A stretch of DNA of 64,000 nucleotides from Actinomycetota bacterium (GTDB lineage: Bacteria > Actinomycetota > Actinomycetes > Nanopelagicales > Nanopelagicaceae): assembly GCA_026393075.1 (NCBI GenBank), contig JAPLAW010000028.1, positions 1-64,000 on the forward strand, given 5' to 3'. This document shows, in pieces, positions 6,857 through 18,491 of this stretch. The stretch's first letter is position 1; each line of letters opens with the position of its first letter. A program made the translations under genes and the position numbers. A model generated the notes under the pieces. It was given only the letters and a program-made list of their open reading frames with translations. It was not told the DNA's origin and ran no database searches.

Positions 6857-8311
6857 CTAGACCATCATTGGTCGAGCGGTAGGAAGAATTGGCGCCGGCA
6901 ATTGTGTATCGCCAGTTAAATACTTATCTACCTCAGCCGCCGCGCTGCGACCTTCTGCGATCGCCCAAACAATGAGCGATTGTCCACGACCAGCATCGCC
7001 GGCCACGAAAATTCCTTCTTGACTACTTTGGTAATCCAAACCACGTTTGATGTTACCGCGTTCATCGAGTTCGACTTCGAGTTGCTCGATTAGCGCTGTT
7101 TTTTCTGGGCCAGTAAAACCCATTGCCAAGAAAACAAAATCAGCAGGTATTTCTTGCTCGGTACCTGGAACTGCTTCGAACTTACCATTTTCAAATTTAG
7201 TTTCAACCAGCTTTATTGCACGTAGATTGCCATTGCCATCACCTAAGAACTCTTCGGTACTAACTGCAAACATCCGATTATCCATTTCTTCGTGAGCGCT
7301 AGATACTCGATAAATCATTGGATAAGTTGGCCAAGGTTGCCCAGCTGGACGTTCTTCAGTTGGACGAGGCATTATTTCGAGCTGGATAACATTTGCCGCA
7401 CCTTGGCGAATCGAAGTACCTAGGCAGTCAGCACCAGTATCGCCACCACCAAGAATTACTACCTGCTTGCCAGCTACATTTATTTCTGGTGTCTCAACTT
7501 CTTCCAAAGCTTGACGATTGCCCCAAGGTAAAAATTCCATCGCTTGATAGACGCCTTTGAGCTCGCGGCCAGGAACATTTAGATCGCGCCACTGTGTTGC
7601 GCCAACTGCAAGAACAATTGCATCGTACTTAGTGCGCAATTGTGAACCAGTAAGTTCTACTCCGACGTTTACGCCTGGGCGAAAACGAGTTCCTTCTTTA
7701 GTCATTTGGTCTAAGCGACGATCAAGAATTGCTTTCTCCATCTTAAATTCTGGAATACCGTAACGAAGCAAACCACCGATTTTGTCGGCGCGGTCATAAA
7801 CCGCAACTGTGTGACCCGCTCTTGTTAATTGTTGCGCAGCAGCTAACCCAGCCGGGCCAGAGCCAATTACCGCAACGGTTTTGCCAGTTAGGCGATCTGC
7901 AATTAAAGGTTCAACATTGCCATCTTTAAAAGCTTCTTCGATCGTACGTAGCTCAATTTGCTTGATAGTTACTGCGGTTTTGTTAATCGCAACAACGCAA
8001 GCAGTTTCGCAAGGTGCTGGGCATAAGCGCCCGGTGAATTCAGGGAAGTTATTTGTTGCGTGTAATCGATCAATTGCTTCGTTCTTGTCGCCGCGCCAAA
8101 TTAAGTCATTCCATTCTGGAATTAAATTACCAAGTGGACATCCGGAATGGCAGAACGGAATTCCGCAATCCATGCAACGACCAGCTTGCTTCTGCAGATC
8201 CGGAAATGCTTGCTCTTCGTAAACTTCTTTCCAGTCTTTGATGCGGACATCAACCGGGCGTCGTGTTGGTACAGCGCGATCAGTAGTCAAAAATCCCTTT
8301 GGATCAGCCAT
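6857..8311 (-). CDS. gltD: Glutamate synthase small subunit
   Basis: The 484-aa beta subunit passes electrons from NAD(P)H via FAD and iron-sulfur centres to GltB, for glutamate synthesis from glutamine and 2-oxoglutarate. The N-terminal cysteine clusters [14 protein letters not shown] and CPAPCETAC, the FAD motif [10 protein letters not shown] and the nucleotide motif GGGDTGADC are visible. I place the start at the ATG at 8311 (protein begins MADPKGF), with GGAGG eight bases upstream. A frame-extending TTG at 8320 would add three residues and is less likely. The ATG overlaps the gltB stop, so the two subunits are translationally coupled. Confidence 0.96.
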   Translation of the reverse strand: MADPKGFLTTDRAVPTRRPVDVRIKDWKEVYEEQAFPDLQKQAGRCMDCGIPFCHSGCPLGNLIPEWNDLIWRGDKNEAIDRLHATNNFPEFTGRLCPAPCETACVVAINKTAVTIKQIELRTIEEAFKDGNVEPLIADRLTGKTVAVIGSGPAGLAAAQQLTRAGHTVAVYDRADKIGGLLRYGIPEFKMEKAILDRRLDQMTKEGTRFRPGVNVGVELTGSQLRTKYDAIVLAVGATQWRDLNVPGRELKGVYQAMEFLPWGNRQALEEVETPEINVAGKQVVILGGGDTGADCLGTSIRQGAANVIQLEIMPRPTEERPAGQPWPTYPMIYRVSSAHEEMDNRMFAVSTEEFLGDGNGNLRAIKLVETKFENGKFEAVPGTEQEIPADFVFLAMGFTGPEKTALIEQLEVELDERGNIKRGLDYQSSQEGIFVAGDAGRGQSLIVWAIAEGRSAAAEVDKYLTGDTQLPAPILPTARPMMV

Positions 8312-11300
8312 TTGCTGCAACCTCCATTACAACTTGATCAACTGGTAAACCTTCGCGAGTGGCGCGCTCAATTGCGGCCAATACGCGCGCATAGTCACGT
8401 GGCATAACTAAAGTGAAGCGAGTTAGAGCTGCTGGCCAATTTGCTAATAGTCCTGCTGCAATTTCCGAACCAGTTTCAACTTGGAAATCTGAGACGATAG
8501 ATTTCAAATTCTCTTTCTGATCTTCAGGCACTGCCATTAAATCAACCATTTCAGTATTTACATTTGCGCTATCGATATCGAGCATGAATGCTCGACCACC
8601 AGACATACCAGCTGCAAAGTTTCGACCCGTTGCGCCAAGAACCACGACAGTGCCACCAGTCATGTATTCGCAACCGTGATCGCCAATACCCTCAACAATT
8701 GCAATTGCGCCAGAGTTACGAACGCAGAACCGCTCGCCTACCTTGCCGCGCACATAGATTTTGCCTGAGGTGGCGCCGTAACCAATAACGTTTCCGGCAA
8801 TTACATTTTCTTCTGACTTAAAAGAAGCTTTCTCATCGGGGCGCACCACAACAGTGCCGCCAGAAATTCCCTTTGCCACGTAGTCGTTCGAATCACCATA
8901 AAGGCGAATCTTGAGACCACTTGGAATAAATGCACCAAGTGATTGACCAGCTGAACCGTGCAGAGTCACATCGATGGTGCCAGCAGGCAAACCATTTCCG
9001 CCATAACGACGAGTGATTTCAGCGCCCAACATAGTTCCGACGGTGCGGTTAACATTTCGAACCGGCAGATCAATTTTTACTGCCTCACCCTTGGTAAGTG
9101 CGATTTCAGAGAGCTCGATTAACTTGTTATCAAGAGCGGCAGTTAAGCCATGATCTTGCGTTGAAGTGTTGTGTAGCGGGCTATCAACATCTGGACGCAC
9201 TAACAGTGGTGCTAAATCTAGGCCGGCAGCTTTCCAGTGATTAACCGCATCGCGAGTATCGAGCGATTCCACGTGGCCAACAGCTTCGAGCAATGTGCGG
9301 TATCCGAGTTGAGCTAATAGCGCGCGAACTTCTTCGGCAATGTATTCAAAGAAAGTTTCGACGAATTCTGGCTTGCCGCTGAAGTTCCTGCGTAGCTCTG
9401 GGTTCTGCGTAGCAACACCAACTGGGCAGGTATCAAGATGACATACGCGCATCATGATGCAACCTGAAACAACTAGTGGTGCTGTGGCAAAACCAAATTC
9501 TTCAGCACCAAGAAGGGCTGCAATAACGACATCGCGTCCTGTCTTTAACTGACCATCTGCCTGAACTACAATACGATCGCGCAAATTATTAAGTAGCAGG
9601 GTCTGCTGAGTTTCAGCTAATCCGAGTTCCCAAGGCGCACCCGCATGCTTAAGAGATGTAAGAGGTGAAGCGCCAGTTCCGCCATCGTGGCCAGAGATAA
9701 GAACAACGTCTGCATGTGCTTTAGAAACACCAGCAGCAACTGTGCCAACGCCTACCTCAGCAACTAACTTCACGTGAACACGAGCATTCTTGTTAGCATT
9801 CTTTAGATCATGAATTAGTTGTGCTAAATCTTCAATTGAATAAATATCGTGATGTGGTGGTGGTGAAATCAAGCCAACGCCTGGGGTTGAATACCGAATC
9901 TTGGCAATCCACGGATAAACCTTGTTACCTGGTAATTGGCCGCCTTCACCTGGCTTTGCACCTTGGGCGATCTTGATCTGAATATCATCGGCATTTACTA
10001 AGTACTCTGAAGTAACGCCAAATCGACCGGAAGCGACTTGTTTGATTGCCGAACGCTTTGAATCACCATTTGCTTCCTTGGTGAAGCGAACCGGATCTTC
10101 ACCGCCTTCACCAGTATTTGATTTAGCACCTATCCGATTCATAGCAATAGCTAGGGTTTCATGCGCCTCTTGTGAAATCGAGCCAAGTGACATTGCTCCA
10201 GTTGAGAAACGTTTTACGATTTCCGAAACGGGTTCAACTTCATCAATTGAAATTGGTTGGCGCACACCATCAGCAAATTTGAAGAGGCCGCGTAGCGTCA
10301 TTAAACGATGGCTTTGCTCATCAACTCGATTGGTATAACGCTGGAAAATATCAAACCGCTTATTGCGAGTTGAATGCTGCAGGGCAAATACGGTTTCTGG
10401 ATCAAATAAGTGTGGTTCGCCATCGCGACGCCATGAGTACTCGCCGCCAGTTGGCAGACGCTTAGAACCAGGAACTTCTCCCCCTGGCGGATATGCAATG
10501 TGATGACGCGCAATAGTTTCTTGCGCGATGATGTCTAAGCTAATTCCGCCTAAACGAGAAGTTGTACCTACGAAGAATTCATCGACAACTTCTTGGCTAA
10601 TGCCAATTGCTTCAAACACTTGAGCGCCGGTATATGAAGCGATAGTTGAAATACCCATCTTCGACATAACTTTAAGCACGCCTTTACCCAGCGCCTTAAT
10701 TAAATTACGCACGGCCTTTTCAGGCGCGATACCTGTTATGACACCTTGTCGCACTAAATCTTCAGCAGATTCCATAGCTAGGTATGGGTTTACCGCAGCT
10801 GCGCCATAACCTATTAGAAGTGCCACGTGGTGAACTTCGCGCACATCGCCAGCTTCAACAACTAAGCCAACTTGGGTGCGCTTCTTCTCACGAATCAAAT
10901 GGTGATGAACTGCAGATGTAAGCAATAAAGATGGAATAGGTGCATCTTCGGCATCGCCATCGCGGTCAGAAAGTACGATTAAGTGAGCACCATCATCGAT
11001 TGCTTTAGAAACTTCGCGCTTAATTTCATCGAGTCGCTTACGAAGTGCTTGACCATCGCCATTTACTGGAAATAGCCCGCGCACAACATAGGTCGCTAAT
11101 TCTGGATACTCATCATCGGCATTAACGTGAATGATCTTGGCTAGCTCATCATTATCAATAACTGGGAAAGCTAATGAAATTTGACGGCAAGAAGCAGGAC
11201 CTGGATCAAGCAAGTTATGTTCTGGGCCAATTGATCCACCGAGTGAGGTAACTAGTTCTTCGCGAATCGCATCGAGAGGTGGGTTAGTAACTTGAGCAAA

Positions 11301-12821
11301 GAGTTGTGAGAAATAATCGAAGAGCAAACGTGGCTTGGCAGAGATTGCCGCAATTGGTGAATCGCTACCCATTGAACCAAGTGGTTCGCCACCACTACGC
11401 GCCATCGGGGTAATCAAAATTTTCAGATCTTCTTCGGTATAACCAAAGGCACGTTGACGACGAACAACTGATGAGTGTGGGTAAACAATATGTTCGCGTG
11501 AAGGTAGGTCAGCTAATTTAACGATGCCATCTTGTAACCACTGGCCGTAGGTTTCGGCATCTGCTAATGAATCTTTAATTTCATCATCTTCGATAATGCG
11601 ACCAGCTGCAATATCAACTAAGAACATCTTGCCTGGTTGTAAACGGCCCTTGCGAACAATTTCCTCCGGTGCGAAATCTAGAACGCCTACTTCGCTGGCC
11701 AAAACAACTAAACCATCTTTAGTTACCCAATAACGAGATGGTCGCAATCCATTGCGATCGAGCACTGCGCCAACTTGGTTTCCATCAGTGAAAGTTACGC
11801 AAGCAGGACCGTCCCAAGGTTCCATTAGAGAGGCATGGAAAGCATAAAAGTCACGTCGCTTTTGCGACATGGTGGTGTGATTTTCCCAAGCTTCTGGAAT
11901 CATCATCAAAATTGCATGTGGCAATGAGCGACCGCCCAAGTAAAGCAATTCAAGAACTTCATCAAAGGAAGCTGAATCAGAGCCAGACATTTCAACTATT
12001 GGGAATAACCGCTTGAAGTCGCCCGGAATCACATCGGATTCAAGGAGTGATTCGCGAGCACGCATCCAGTTTCGGTTTCCTTTAACAGTATTGATTTCAC
12101 CGTTATGGGCAATGAATCGGTATGGGTGAGCAAGCGGCCAAGATGGGAAGGTATTGGTAGAAAAACGTGAGTGAACAAGTGCCAGTGGTGATTTAACTCG
12201 AGCATCACTTAGATCTGGGAAAAATTCTTCTAGTTGGCCGGTTGTGAGCATGCCCTTGTAAACAATGGTCTGCGCAGAAAGCGAAGGAAAATAAACATCC
12301 ATCGAATGCTCAACTCGCTTGCGCAGACAAAATGCCAAGCGGTCTAGCGCGATACCGGATTCACTATTTGCGCCAGCAAGGAATAGTTGTTCAAACTTTG
12401 GCATAACGCCAAGGGCAGTTTTTCCCAGTGCAGCGGAATTAATTGGAAGTTCGCGCCAACCTAATACAACTAAACCTTCTTCGGCTGCTAACGCTGCAAT
12501 TTCATTTTGGAAATCAAAACTTTGACCAACAAAGGCAATACCTGTTGCGTAACTTCCGGCAGCAGGCAATTTAAATCCTGCAACAGCTTGATAAAACTCA
12601 TCAGGCACGCGAATTAAAATTCCAGCACCGTCACCGCTATCTGGTTCAGCTCCTGATGCGCCGCGATGTTCAAGATTACGAAGTGCAGTTAGTGCTTGAG
12701 CAACAATTTCGTGAGTGGCAACTTTATTTAGAGTAGCAACCATTGCAACGCCGCATGCATCATGCTCGTTTGCTGGGTCATAAAGACCTTGTGCTGGTGG
12801 AAACTCTTTTGGTATAGCCAT
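8304..12821 (-). CDS. gltB: Glutamate synthase large subunit
   Basis: This 1505-aa alpha subunit has an N-terminal class II glutamine amidotransferase domain. Its nucleophile is probably C23 in [10 protein letters not shown], exposed after removal of a short propeptide. The central and FMN-binding synthase domains follow, with the [10 protein letters not shown] and [11 protein letters not shown] segments. The 3Fe-4S cysteines are in [15 protein letters not shown] and the C-terminal GXGXG beta-helix is present. It makes glutamate from glutamine and 2-oxoglutarate with GltD. The length is normal. A leader of about 200 bp separates it from the upstream VIT gene and contains a stem-loop. Confidence 0.97.
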   Translation of the reverse strand: MAIPKEFPPAQGLYDPANEHDACGVAMVATLNKVATHEIVAQALTALRNLEHRGASGAEPDSGDGAGILIRVPDEFYQAVAGFKLPAAGSYATGIAFVGQSFDFQNEIAALAAEEGLVVLGWRELPINSAALGKTALGVMPKFEQLFLAGANSESGIALDRLAFCLRKRVEHSMDVYFPSLSAQTIVYKGMLTTGQLEEFFPDLSDARVKSPLALVHSRFSTNTFPSWPLAHPYRFIAHNGEINTVKGNRNWMRARESLLESDVIPGDFKRLFPIVEMSGSDSASFDEVLELLYLGGRSLPHAILMMIPEAWENHTTMSQKRRDFYAFHASLMEPWDGPACVTFTDGNQVGAVLDRNGLRPSRYWVTKDGLVVLASEVGVLDFAPEEIVRKGRLQPGKMFLVDIAAGRIIEDDEIKDSLADAETYGQWLQDGIVKLADLPSREHIVYPHSSVVRRQRAFGYTEEDLKILITPMARSGGEPLGSMGSDSPIAAISAKPRLLFDYFSQLFAQVTNPPLDAIREELVTSLGGSIGPEHNLLDPGPASCRQISLAFPVIDNDELAKIIHVNADDEYPELATYVVRGLFPVNGDGQALRKRLDEIKREVSKAIDDGAHLIVLSDRDGDAEDAPIPSLLLTSAVHHHLIREKKRTQVGLVVEAGDVREVHHVALLIGYGAAAVNPYLAMESAEDLVRQGVITGIAPEKAVRNLIKALGKGVLKVMSKMGISTIASYTGAQVFEAIGISQEVVDEFFVGTTSRLGGISLDIIAQETIARHHIAYPPGGEVPGSKRLPTGGEYSWRRDGEPHLFDPETVFALQHSTRNKRFDIFQRYTNRVDEQSHRLMTLRGLFKFADGVRQPISIDEVEPVSEIVKRFSTGAMSLGSISQEAHETLAIAMNRIGAKSNTGEGGEDPVRFTKEANGDSKRSAIKQVASGRFGVTSEYLVNADDIQIKIAQGAKPGEGGQLPGNKVYPWIAKIRYSTPGVGLISPPPHHDIYSIEDLAQLIHDLKNANKNARVHVKLVAEVGVGTVAAGVSKAHADVVLISGHDGGTGASPLTSLKHAGAPWELGLAETQQTLLLNNLRDRIVVQADGQLKTGRDVVIAALLGAEEFGFATAPLVVSGCIMMRVCHLDTCPVGVATQNPELRRNFSGKPEFVETFFEYIAEEVRALLAQLGYRTLLEAVGHVESLDTRDAVNHWKAAGLDLAPLLVRPDVDSPLHNTSTQDHGLTAALDNKLIELSEIALTKGEAVKIDLPVRNVNRTVGTMLGAEITRRYGGNGLPAGTIDVTLHGSAGQSLGAFIPSGLKIRLYGDSNDYVAKGISGGTVVVRPDEKASFKSEENVIAGNVIGYGATSGKIYVRGKVGERFCVRNSGAIAIVEGIGDHGCEYMTGGTVVVLGATGRNFAAGMSGGRAFMLDIDSANVNTEMVDLMAVPEDQKENLKSIVSDFQVETGSEIAAGLLANWPAALTRFTLVMPRDYARVLAAIERATREGLPVDQVVMEVAANG

Positions 12822-12848
12822 TAGGTTGTCGCCAGATCCTTTGCTACT

Positions 12849-12882
12849 AGTTGTCTTGTGCCGCTTAATTCACGGGACAACT
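12849..12882 (-). other. Stem-loop in the gltB leader
   Basis: AGTTGTC (12849-12855) and GACAACT (12876-12882) are perfect inverted repeats around a 20-base loop that can pair further (GTG with CAC). It lies 28 bp upstream of the gltB ATG. It does not match a riboswitch I recognise. The rest of the 209-bp gap (12822-13030) shows no gene and no convincing promoter. Confidence 0.4.
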
Positions 12883-13030
12883 TTGGCCCTGGTCGTACTG
12901 TTTCTCGGTCTTCGAGATGGGTAAGGGTAGCAATCTAGAGCGGCGAAAGGTAAGTCGAATACGATAAAAAGTTAGCGAAATGTATGTGATCTATGCCCTG
13001 CCTTTACGGGCCACAAAACCTATTGACTAG

Positions 13031-13741
13031 TTAAATGCCACTCAAATGAGCAAAATGGCCAATGCCCGCGGTAATTGCCATACCTAAGCAGCCACCAATC
13101 ATCACGCGCACAGTCGGTTTCAAAACGCTTGCCCCTGATGAGCGAGCGCTAATAATGCCGGTAGCCAAAAGCCCAGCCATCGTGAAGCCAACAATGCTTA
13201 CCGCGACCGCACCAGCAGTCGGTGCGAATGCGCCCGCAAATGGAATTAGACCACCCATTGTAAAACTTAGCGCCGACGCAACCGCTGCTTGAACCGGGCG
13301 TGCTTTGGTACTTTCAAATTGACCTAGCTCATCGCGAAGATGTGCTTCAAGCGGATCTTTGGCATGCATCTGCTCGACAACTTCGCGGGCTAACTCTCGA
13401 GTTAGGCCGCGGTGTACATAGATTTCAACTAACTCAAGAAATTCACCTTCGGGGTCTGCTGCCAAATGCTCGATCTCAAGCAACCGATCAGATTCTTCGA
13501 CATCATTTTGCGCGCGTACTGAAACATATTCACCGACTGCCATTGACATCGCACCAGCTGAAATTCCGGCGATGCCAGCTGTAATCAAGAAACTGTCACT
13601 AACGCGGGCAGCAGCGACACCAATCATTAATGACGCAGTTGAAACCAAGCCATCGTTAGCACCTAGTACTGCGGCGCGCAACCAACCTGCACGATGAGTG
13701 CGGTGATGTAAGTTTCTTTGATAAACATCCTCTAAAGCCAT
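13031..13741 (-). CDS. VIT1/CCC1-family metal transporter
   Basis: This 236-aa membrane protein belongs to the VIT family of Fe2+/Mn2+ transporters. The N-terminal family block GWLRAAVLGANDGLVSTASL (about 19-38) and the helix with SAGAMSMAVGEYVSVRAQ are characteristic. A charged cytoplasmic segment rich in Glu and His (about 80-140) matches the metal-binding region. Two or three further helices follow. It likely exports iron or manganese, but the metal is not determinable here. It lies 9 bp after lgt and could be co-transcribed. There is no regulatory link to gltB downstream that I can see. Confidence 0.88.
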   Translation of the reverse strand: MALEDVYQRNLHHRTHRAGWLRAAVLGANDGLVSTASLMIGVAAARVSDSFLITAGIAGISAGAMSMAVGEYVSVRAQNDVEESDRLLEIEHLAADPEGEFLELVEIYVHRGLTRELAREVVEQMHAKDPLEAHLRDELGQFESTKARPVQAAVASALSFTMGGLIPFAGAFAPTAGAVAVSIVGFTMAGLLATGIISARSSGASVLKPTVRVMIGGCLGMAITAGIGHFAHLSGI

Positions 13742-13750
13742 ATTGAAATA

Positions 13751-14578
13751 CTACCCGATTTCAGTCTCTTTCTGGCGAGCGAAACGAAGCGCCAGCGTGC
13801 TCGCAATGAGACCAACGATTAGCGCAGTCCACAAATTAAGTCGCAAACCTAAGATCTTATTTGCATCATCAATGCGTAGTGATTCAATGGCAAACCTGCC
13901 TACACAATAAAGTGCCACGTAAATAGCAAAACTTTGACCAGCTTTTAGCTTAGGGGTGAGCCAGATCAGCAGCGCTGCTATCAAAAGGCACCAAATTGCT
14001 TCATATAAAAAAGTCGGATGAAAACTTTCAAATTTGAGATAGCCAATCGGGCGTTTAGCCAGTGGTATTTCAAGTGCCCAAGGCCCAGAAAATGGCCGGC
14101 CAAAAAGTTCGCCATTAAACCAATTCCCGATTCGCCCAATTGCTTGCGCAATCAGAATTCCAGGTGCCAGAGCATCTAGAAATAGGCGAAAACTTGGTAG
14201 CTCTAAACCTTTGGAGCGCTTTCGATAGCCAAACCAAGCGGCTAGTGCGCCTAATGAAATAGCGCCCCAAATACCTAAACCACCTTCATAAATCTTTAAC
14301 GCATCAATTGGATTTCCATTTTTACTGAAGTATTGCGCAGGTGATGTAATCACGTGATAAATGCGCCCACCAATTATTCCGGCGGGTACAGCGTAAATTG
14401 CCACATCGGCAACTACGCCGATTGACTGATCACTGCTATTTGCAAAAGTGCGGTAACGCTTGTTGCCTAGCCAAATAGCAACGGCAACGCCAACGATTAT
14501 GCATAAGGCATAGTAATGAACAGTAAGCGGCCCAATTCCGATCGCCGAATTAGTTGGCGTTGGAATCGAGGAAAGCAT
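13751..14578 (-). CDS. lgt: Prolipoprotein diacylglyceryl transferase
   Basis: This 275-aa polytopic enzyme transfers diacylglycerol from phosphatidylglycerol to the lipobox cysteine of prolipoproteins. The Lgt signature GRIGNWFNGELFGRP and the GGRIYHV segment are present. Hydrophobic helices span the protein and the N-terminal region has the typical PLTVHYYALCII pattern. Its partner lspA is at 30138-30605, so the first two steps of lipoprotein maturation are both encoded here. The gene is 3 bp from the DsbA-like gene upstream. Confidence 0.96.
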   Translation of the reverse strand: MLSSIPTPTNSAIGIGPLTVHYYALCIIVGVAVAIWLGNKRYRTFANSSDQSIGVVADVAIYAVPAGIIGGRIYHVITSPAQYFSKNGNPIDALKIYEGGLGIWGAISLGALAAWFGYRKRSKGLELPSFRLFLDALAPGILIAQAIGRIGNWFNGELFGRPFSGPWALEIPLAKRPIGYLKFESFHPTFLYEAIWCLLIAALLIWLTPKLKAGQSFAIYVALYCVGRFAIESLRIDDANKILGLRLNLWTALIVGLIASTLALRFARQKETEIG

Positions 14579-14581
14579 TAA

Positions 14582-15250
14582 TTAGCCTGCAATAGCTTTA
14601 GCAAATGCCTCGACATTGAAGTACTCAGTATTACGGTCAAGCTCTTTACCATTTACAAATACTGTTGGTGTCGAATTAACATTTGCTTTTGCGCCAGCTT
14701 CGGCAACATTTTTAACCCATTCAGAATAGCCACCATTATCGACGCAAGCTGCGAACTTAGCTGAATCGATTCCGATTGCTGCACCGATGCTCTTTAAGAA
14801 TGTCGCATTAATCGCACCTGCATTTTCAGCTGGCTGATTGGCATAGAACGCCTTATGGAAAGCTAAGAACTTATCTTCATCAGATGCACATGCCGATCCG
14901 TTTGCAGCAAGAATCGACTCTGTGCCGAGGAAGGAAAGAACGTGATAAACGACTTTTGCTTTCTTCTCTTCAATTGCTTTTTCTAAAGTTATGCCGTTAA
15001 TTGCTTCAAAGCGGGCACAAACTGGGCACTGGAAATCTTCGTAAACATCAATTGTTGGCACATTTGGCACATCTGCATTAAAGACGATTCCATATCCGTC
15101 ATCTTTAGAAACACTGGAAGGAATCGCTGCAGTTGTGGAGCCTTTTGAACCGAAGTATGAGAATGAAGCACCGACCACAACGACTAAAGCAACCATTCCG
15201 ATTACTAAATTGCGTGTGAACTTATCTCCACCAGATGAACCTGTTGCCAT
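14582..15250 (-). CDS. Membrane-anchored DsbA-like thiol-disulfide protein
   Basis: This 222-aa protein has a short cytoplasmic N-terminus, one transmembrane helix (about 14-33) and an extracytoplasmic thioredoxin-fold domain. The active site is C75-P-V-C78 in EDFQCPVCARF and the cis-proline is in NSTPTVFVNG. Two further cysteines (in GSACASDE and AACVDNGG) may form a structural disulfide. It resembles the actinobacterial DsbA/DsbG-like oxidoreductases that oxidise or isomerise exported proteins. It lies 4 bp after a MauE-like gene, which may recycle it. The exact redox direction is not known. Confidence 0.9.
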   Translation of the reverse strand: MATGSSGGDKFTRNLVIGMVALVVVVGASFSYFGSKGSTTAAIPSSVSKDDGYGIVFNADVPNVPTIDVYEDFQCPVCARFEAINGITLEKAIEEKKAKVVYHVLSFLGTESILAANGSACASDEDKFLAFHKAFYANQPAENAGAINATFLKSIGAAIGIDSAKFAACVDNGGYSEWVKNVAEAGAKANVNSTPTVFVNGKELDRNTEYFNVEAFAKAIAG

Positions 15251-15254
15251 GTAC

Positions 15255-15737
15255 TTACTCTCCTTGGGTTTTCGTCATTTTTTCTACTGCAAATCTAGTC
15301 AAAGGGTAGCGAAATAAATATAAAGCTAACAATGCCAAGCCAGCGTCACGCAAGATTTCGCTCAAATACTTGGTCTCACTTGGGTCCACAGTGCCACCCC
15401 CGCCGAAACATCCGCAATCAATTGAGAGGCCACGTGCCCAAGCCTGAGAAATTGCTGCGATGAAGACGACCATTAAGGCGCCACCGAAAAATGCGGAAAG
15501 TCGTACTGCGATTCCTAAGATCAATAGAACTCCTAAACCAACTTCAAACCAAGGTAGAAAAATTCCGAGGAAATTAGCTAACGGAATCGGAAGTACTTCA
15601 TAAGCTCGAACTGCCATCTGAGATTTAGCAGGTGTAAAAATTTTCAACCAGCCAGCGGCAAATAGTACGCCACCTAAAGTTAAGCGAGCCAAAAGCCCAA
15701 ACCACTTTCCATATTTATTAAATAAGTTTGTAATCAT
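15255..15737 (-). CDS. MauE/DoxX-family membrane protein
   Basis: This 160-aa protein has four predicted transmembrane helices. The MauE-type pattern includes RLTLGGVLFAAGWLKIF at the start, LPWFEVGLG in the second helix, and a cysteine pair C108/C110 in SIDCGCFGGGG. MauE was first described in methylamine dehydrogenase maturation, where it helps form disulfides. Together with the adjacent DsbA-like gene it probably forms a membrane electron-transfer module for exported thiols. Its start overlaps trpA by 4 bp, so it is coupled to the trp operon although no role in tryptophan synthesis is expected. Confidence 0.87.
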   Translation of the reverse strand: MITNLFNKYGKWFGLLARLTLGGVLFAAGWLKIFTPAKSQMAVRAYEVLPIPLANFLGIFLPWFEVGLGVLLILGIAVRLSAFFGGALMVVFIAAISQAWARGLSIDCGCFGGGGTVDPSETKYLSEILRDAGLALLALYLFRYPLTRFAVEKMTKTQGE

Positions 15738-16543
15738 CGCGCTTCACGAACTCCCTTAGCTAATTCGCTCGCTAAGTGTGCAACTGCTGCTAAACCGCTC
15801 TCTTCATCAGGGGCATCTTGAATTGCTTTAATAAATGCCGAACCAACAATTACTCCATCGGCAAAAGTGGCAACTTCTTTGGCTTGCTCTCGATTTGAAA
15901 CGCCTAGTCCAACACTGATTGGCTTATCGCTAACTTTGCGTAGGCGGGCTACAAGTTCGCCAGCACCGCTTGAAATTCCAGATCGGGCACCCGTTACACC
16001 CATCAAGCTAGCTGCATAAATAAATCCGCCACATTGATCGGTAACTTTTACTAAACGCTCAGGCTTCGTGCTTGGAGCAACAACGTAAATTGGATTGATT
16101 GAACTGTTCTTGACCGCAACGCGCCATTCATCAGATTCTTCAATAGTTAAATCTGGCGTAATAACACCGGAACCACCATTGTCGGCGATTGCTTGCGCAA
16201 ACTTCGCTGCGCCATATTTTTCAATTGGATTCCAATAAGTCATTACAACTGCAGCAACGCCTTGATCAGTTGCATGCTTAAGAGCTGCAAAAACTTCAGT
16301 GACACCAGTTCCGTTTTCCAGGGCCTGCGTTGCAGCTGCTTGAATAGTTGGGCCATCCATTACTGGGTCGCTATATGGGTAGCCAATTTCAATCGCATCT
16401 ACCCCAGCTTTTGCCAGTGCTTCAATTACTTTGTGACAACCTGCTTGTGACGGAAAACCGGCTGGAATATAAGCGATCAAAGCTGCGCGATTTTCAGCAC
16501 GAGTCTTAACAAATAGTTGATCAAGCGCCGTATTGGTGCTCAC
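15734..16543 (-). CDS. trpA: Tryptophan synthase alpha subunit
   Basis: This 269-aa TIM-barrel enzyme cleaves indole-3-glycerol phosphate and passes indole to TrpB. The catalytic pair E52 and D63 sits in AIEIGYPYSDPVMDGP, and the phosphate-binding loop GLGVSNREQA is near the C-terminus. The start overlaps the trpB stop by one base. The length is normal. Confidence 0.97.
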   Translation of the reverse strand: MSTNTALDQLFVKTRAENRAALIAYIPAGFPSQAGCHKVIEALAKAGVDAIEIGYPYSDPVMDGPTIQAAATQALENGTGVTEVFAALKHATDQGVAAVVMTYWNPIEKYGAAKFAQAIADNGGSGVITPDLTIEESDEWRVAVKNSSINPIYVVAPSTKPERLVKVTDQCGGFIYAASLMGVTGARSGISSGAGELVARLRKVSDKPISVGLGVSNREQAKEVATFADGVIVGSAFIKAIQDAPDEESGLAAVAHLASELAKGVREAR

Positions 16544-17745
16544 TACAGTGGAATTCCAAAGTAATCAGCTGCAGTCTGTACATCTTTATCGCCGCGACCC
16601 GAAAGATTGATTAATAGCGTTGCATCAGGGCCAAGTTCATTTCCAACTTGTAGCGCACCAGCTAGCGCATGCGCTGTTTCAATTGCCGGAATAATTCCCT
16701 CAGTCTTGCAAAGCAGTGCGAACGCTGCCATCGCTTGTGCATCGGTAATCGCACGATATTCAGCGCGACCGATGTCGTGCAGATATGCATGCTCTGGGCC
16801 AACGCCGGGATAATCTAAACCAGCTGAAATCGAATGAGATTCAACAGTCTGACCATTTTCATCTTGCAAGACATAAGAGCGAGTGCCGTGCAGAACTCCT
16901 CGGGTGCCACCAGTAATTGTTGCGGCATGACGACCTGTTTCAACGCCATCGCCACCGGCTTCAAGACCAATTAAGCGGACATCTTTATCTTTTATAAAAT
17001 CGTGGAAGATGCCAATTGCATTAGAACCGCCGCCAACGCAAGCCAGAACTGCATCCGGAAGTCTGCCGGTTAATTCAATAACTTGAGCTCTCGCTTCTTC
17101 GCCAATAATTTTATGGAAATCGCGCACCATAGTTGGAAACGGATGTGGCCCGGCAACTGTGCCTAATAAGTAATGAGTATTTTCAACATTGGTAACCCAA
17201 TCGCGCATCGCTTCATTGATGGCATCTTTTAAGGTGCGGGAACCTGAAGTCACTGGCACTACTTGAGCGCCTAGCAATTTCATGCGTGCCACATTTAACG
17301 ATTGGCGCTTCGTATCTTCTTCACCCATGTAAACAACACACTCAAGGCCCATCAGCGCTGCCGCTGTTGCAGATGCGACACCATGTTGGCCAGCGCCAGT
17401 CTCGGCAATGATGCGACTCTTACCCATGCGTTTAGTTAGAAGTGCCTGTCCTAAAACATTATTAATCTTGTGGCTACCCGTGTGATTTAAATCTTCGCGC
17501 TTTAAAATAATGCGCGCACCACCGGCGTGCTCAGCAAATCGCTTTGCTTCGGTAATGATGCTTGGTCGACCGCTATAAGTACGATGCAGTTCGGTTAATT
17601 CGGCTTGAAAAATTGGATCTACTAAAGCAGAAGAATGTGCGGCTTCGAGTTCTTCAAGTGCGCCGATCAACGCTTCAGGTACGAATCGGCCACCGTAAGG
17701 ACCGAAATGGCCGAGGCCATCGATAACCAATTTCGAATCTAACAT
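16543..17745 (-). CDS. trpB: Tryptophan synthase beta subunit
   Basis: This 400-aa PLP enzyme condenses indole with serine. The PLP lysine is K93 in [10 protein letters not shown], the phosphate-binding loop is VGGGSNAIG, and the C-terminal region ends normally. It belongs to the TrpB1 type with an alpha partner adjacent (trpA). Its start overlaps trpC by 7 bp. Confidence 0.97.
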   Translation of the reverse strand: MLDSKLVIDGLGHFGPYGGRFVPEALIGALEELEAAHSSALVDPIFQAELTELHRTYSGRPSIITEAKRFAEHAGGARIILKREDLNHTGSHKINNVLGQALLTKRMGKSRIIAETGAGQHGVASATAAALMGLECVVYMGEEDTKRQSLNVARMKLLGAQVVPVTSGSRTLKDAINEAMRDWVTNVENTHYLLGTVAGPHPFPTMVRDFHKIIGEEARAQVIELTGRLPDAVLACVGGGSNAIGIFHDFIKDKDVRLIGLEAGGDGVETGRHAATITGGTRGVLHGTRSYVLQDENGQTVESHSISAGLDYPGVGPEHAYLHDIGRAEYRAITDAQAMAAFALLCKTEGIIPAIETAHALAGALQVGNELGPDATLLINLSGRGDKDVQTAADYFGIPL

Positions 17746-18491
17746 GGGGCAAGCCTACCTTTGGCCCAATAGGTCGCGCCGCCAACCAAAATCGCGTTCG
17801 CACCATATCTCTGGGCGAATTCCACATCGCTACGCTGGGAAATTCCTGATTCAGCAACCCGGATTAACTCTGTGGGAATCTGGGGCAATAGCTCGGCAAA
17901 TGCTTTCGGATCAACTTCTAGGGTCTTAAGGTTTCGCGAATTGATTCCAATTAGTTCGGGTTTAATCTCAAGAGCGCGTTCTAATTCGTGATGAGTGTGA
18001 ACCTCAACAAGTGCCCGCATGCCTAATTGATTTGTAAGCGCTGCAAATTCATTTAATTGGCTATCGCTAAGGCCGGCCACAATAAGTAGAACAAGATCTG
18101 CGCCATGGGCCCGGGCTTCGAAGAACTGATACTCATCGACCATAAAATCTTTTCGCAGAATAGGTAACGTAACTCGCTTACGAACCGCATCAAGATCAGC
18201 CAATGAACCACTAAATCTACGTCGTTCAGTTAGAACGCTAATCGCACTGGCACCAGCTTCTTGGTATTGCTCAGCAAGTGCTGCGGGATCGGCAATGGTT
18301 GCTAGCGCACCCTTACTTGGTGAAGATCGCTTTACTTCGGCGATAACTGCTATCTCTTGCGCGCGCATAATTGGTAAACAATCAATTACGGGAGCTGCTC
18401 CATACGCCGCTGCTTCGACTTCACTTCGCGGAATTTTGCGCTCTTCTAAATCTTCTTTTACGCCAGCAATAATTTCATCGAGAACACTCAT
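17739..18491 (-). CDS. trpC: Indole-3-glycerol phosphate synthase
   Basis: This 250-aa barrel enzyme closes the indole ring. The motifs [11 protein letters not shown] (substrate and catalytic lysine), [24 protein letters not shown] and VAESGI are all visible. It is monofunctional: no TrpF domain is fused. The start forms an ATGA overlap with the stop of the small ORF upstream. Confidence 0.97.
   Translation of the reverse strand: MSVLDEIIAGVKEDLEERKIPRSEVEAAAYGAAPVIDCLPIMRAQEIAVIAEVKRSSPSKGALATIADPAALAEQYQEAGASAISVLTERRRFSGSLADLDAVRKRVTLPILRKDFMVDEYQFFEARAHGADLVLLIVAGLSDSQLNEFAALTNQLGMRALVEVHTHHELERALEIKPELIGINSRNLKTLEVDPKAFAELLPQIPTELIRVAESGISQRSDVEFAQRYGANAILVGGATYWAKGRLAPC

Noticed and set aside
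12822-13030. A glutamine or glnA-type riboswitch before gltB
   Set aside because: One stem-loop is present, but I could not find the conserved core of that RNA.
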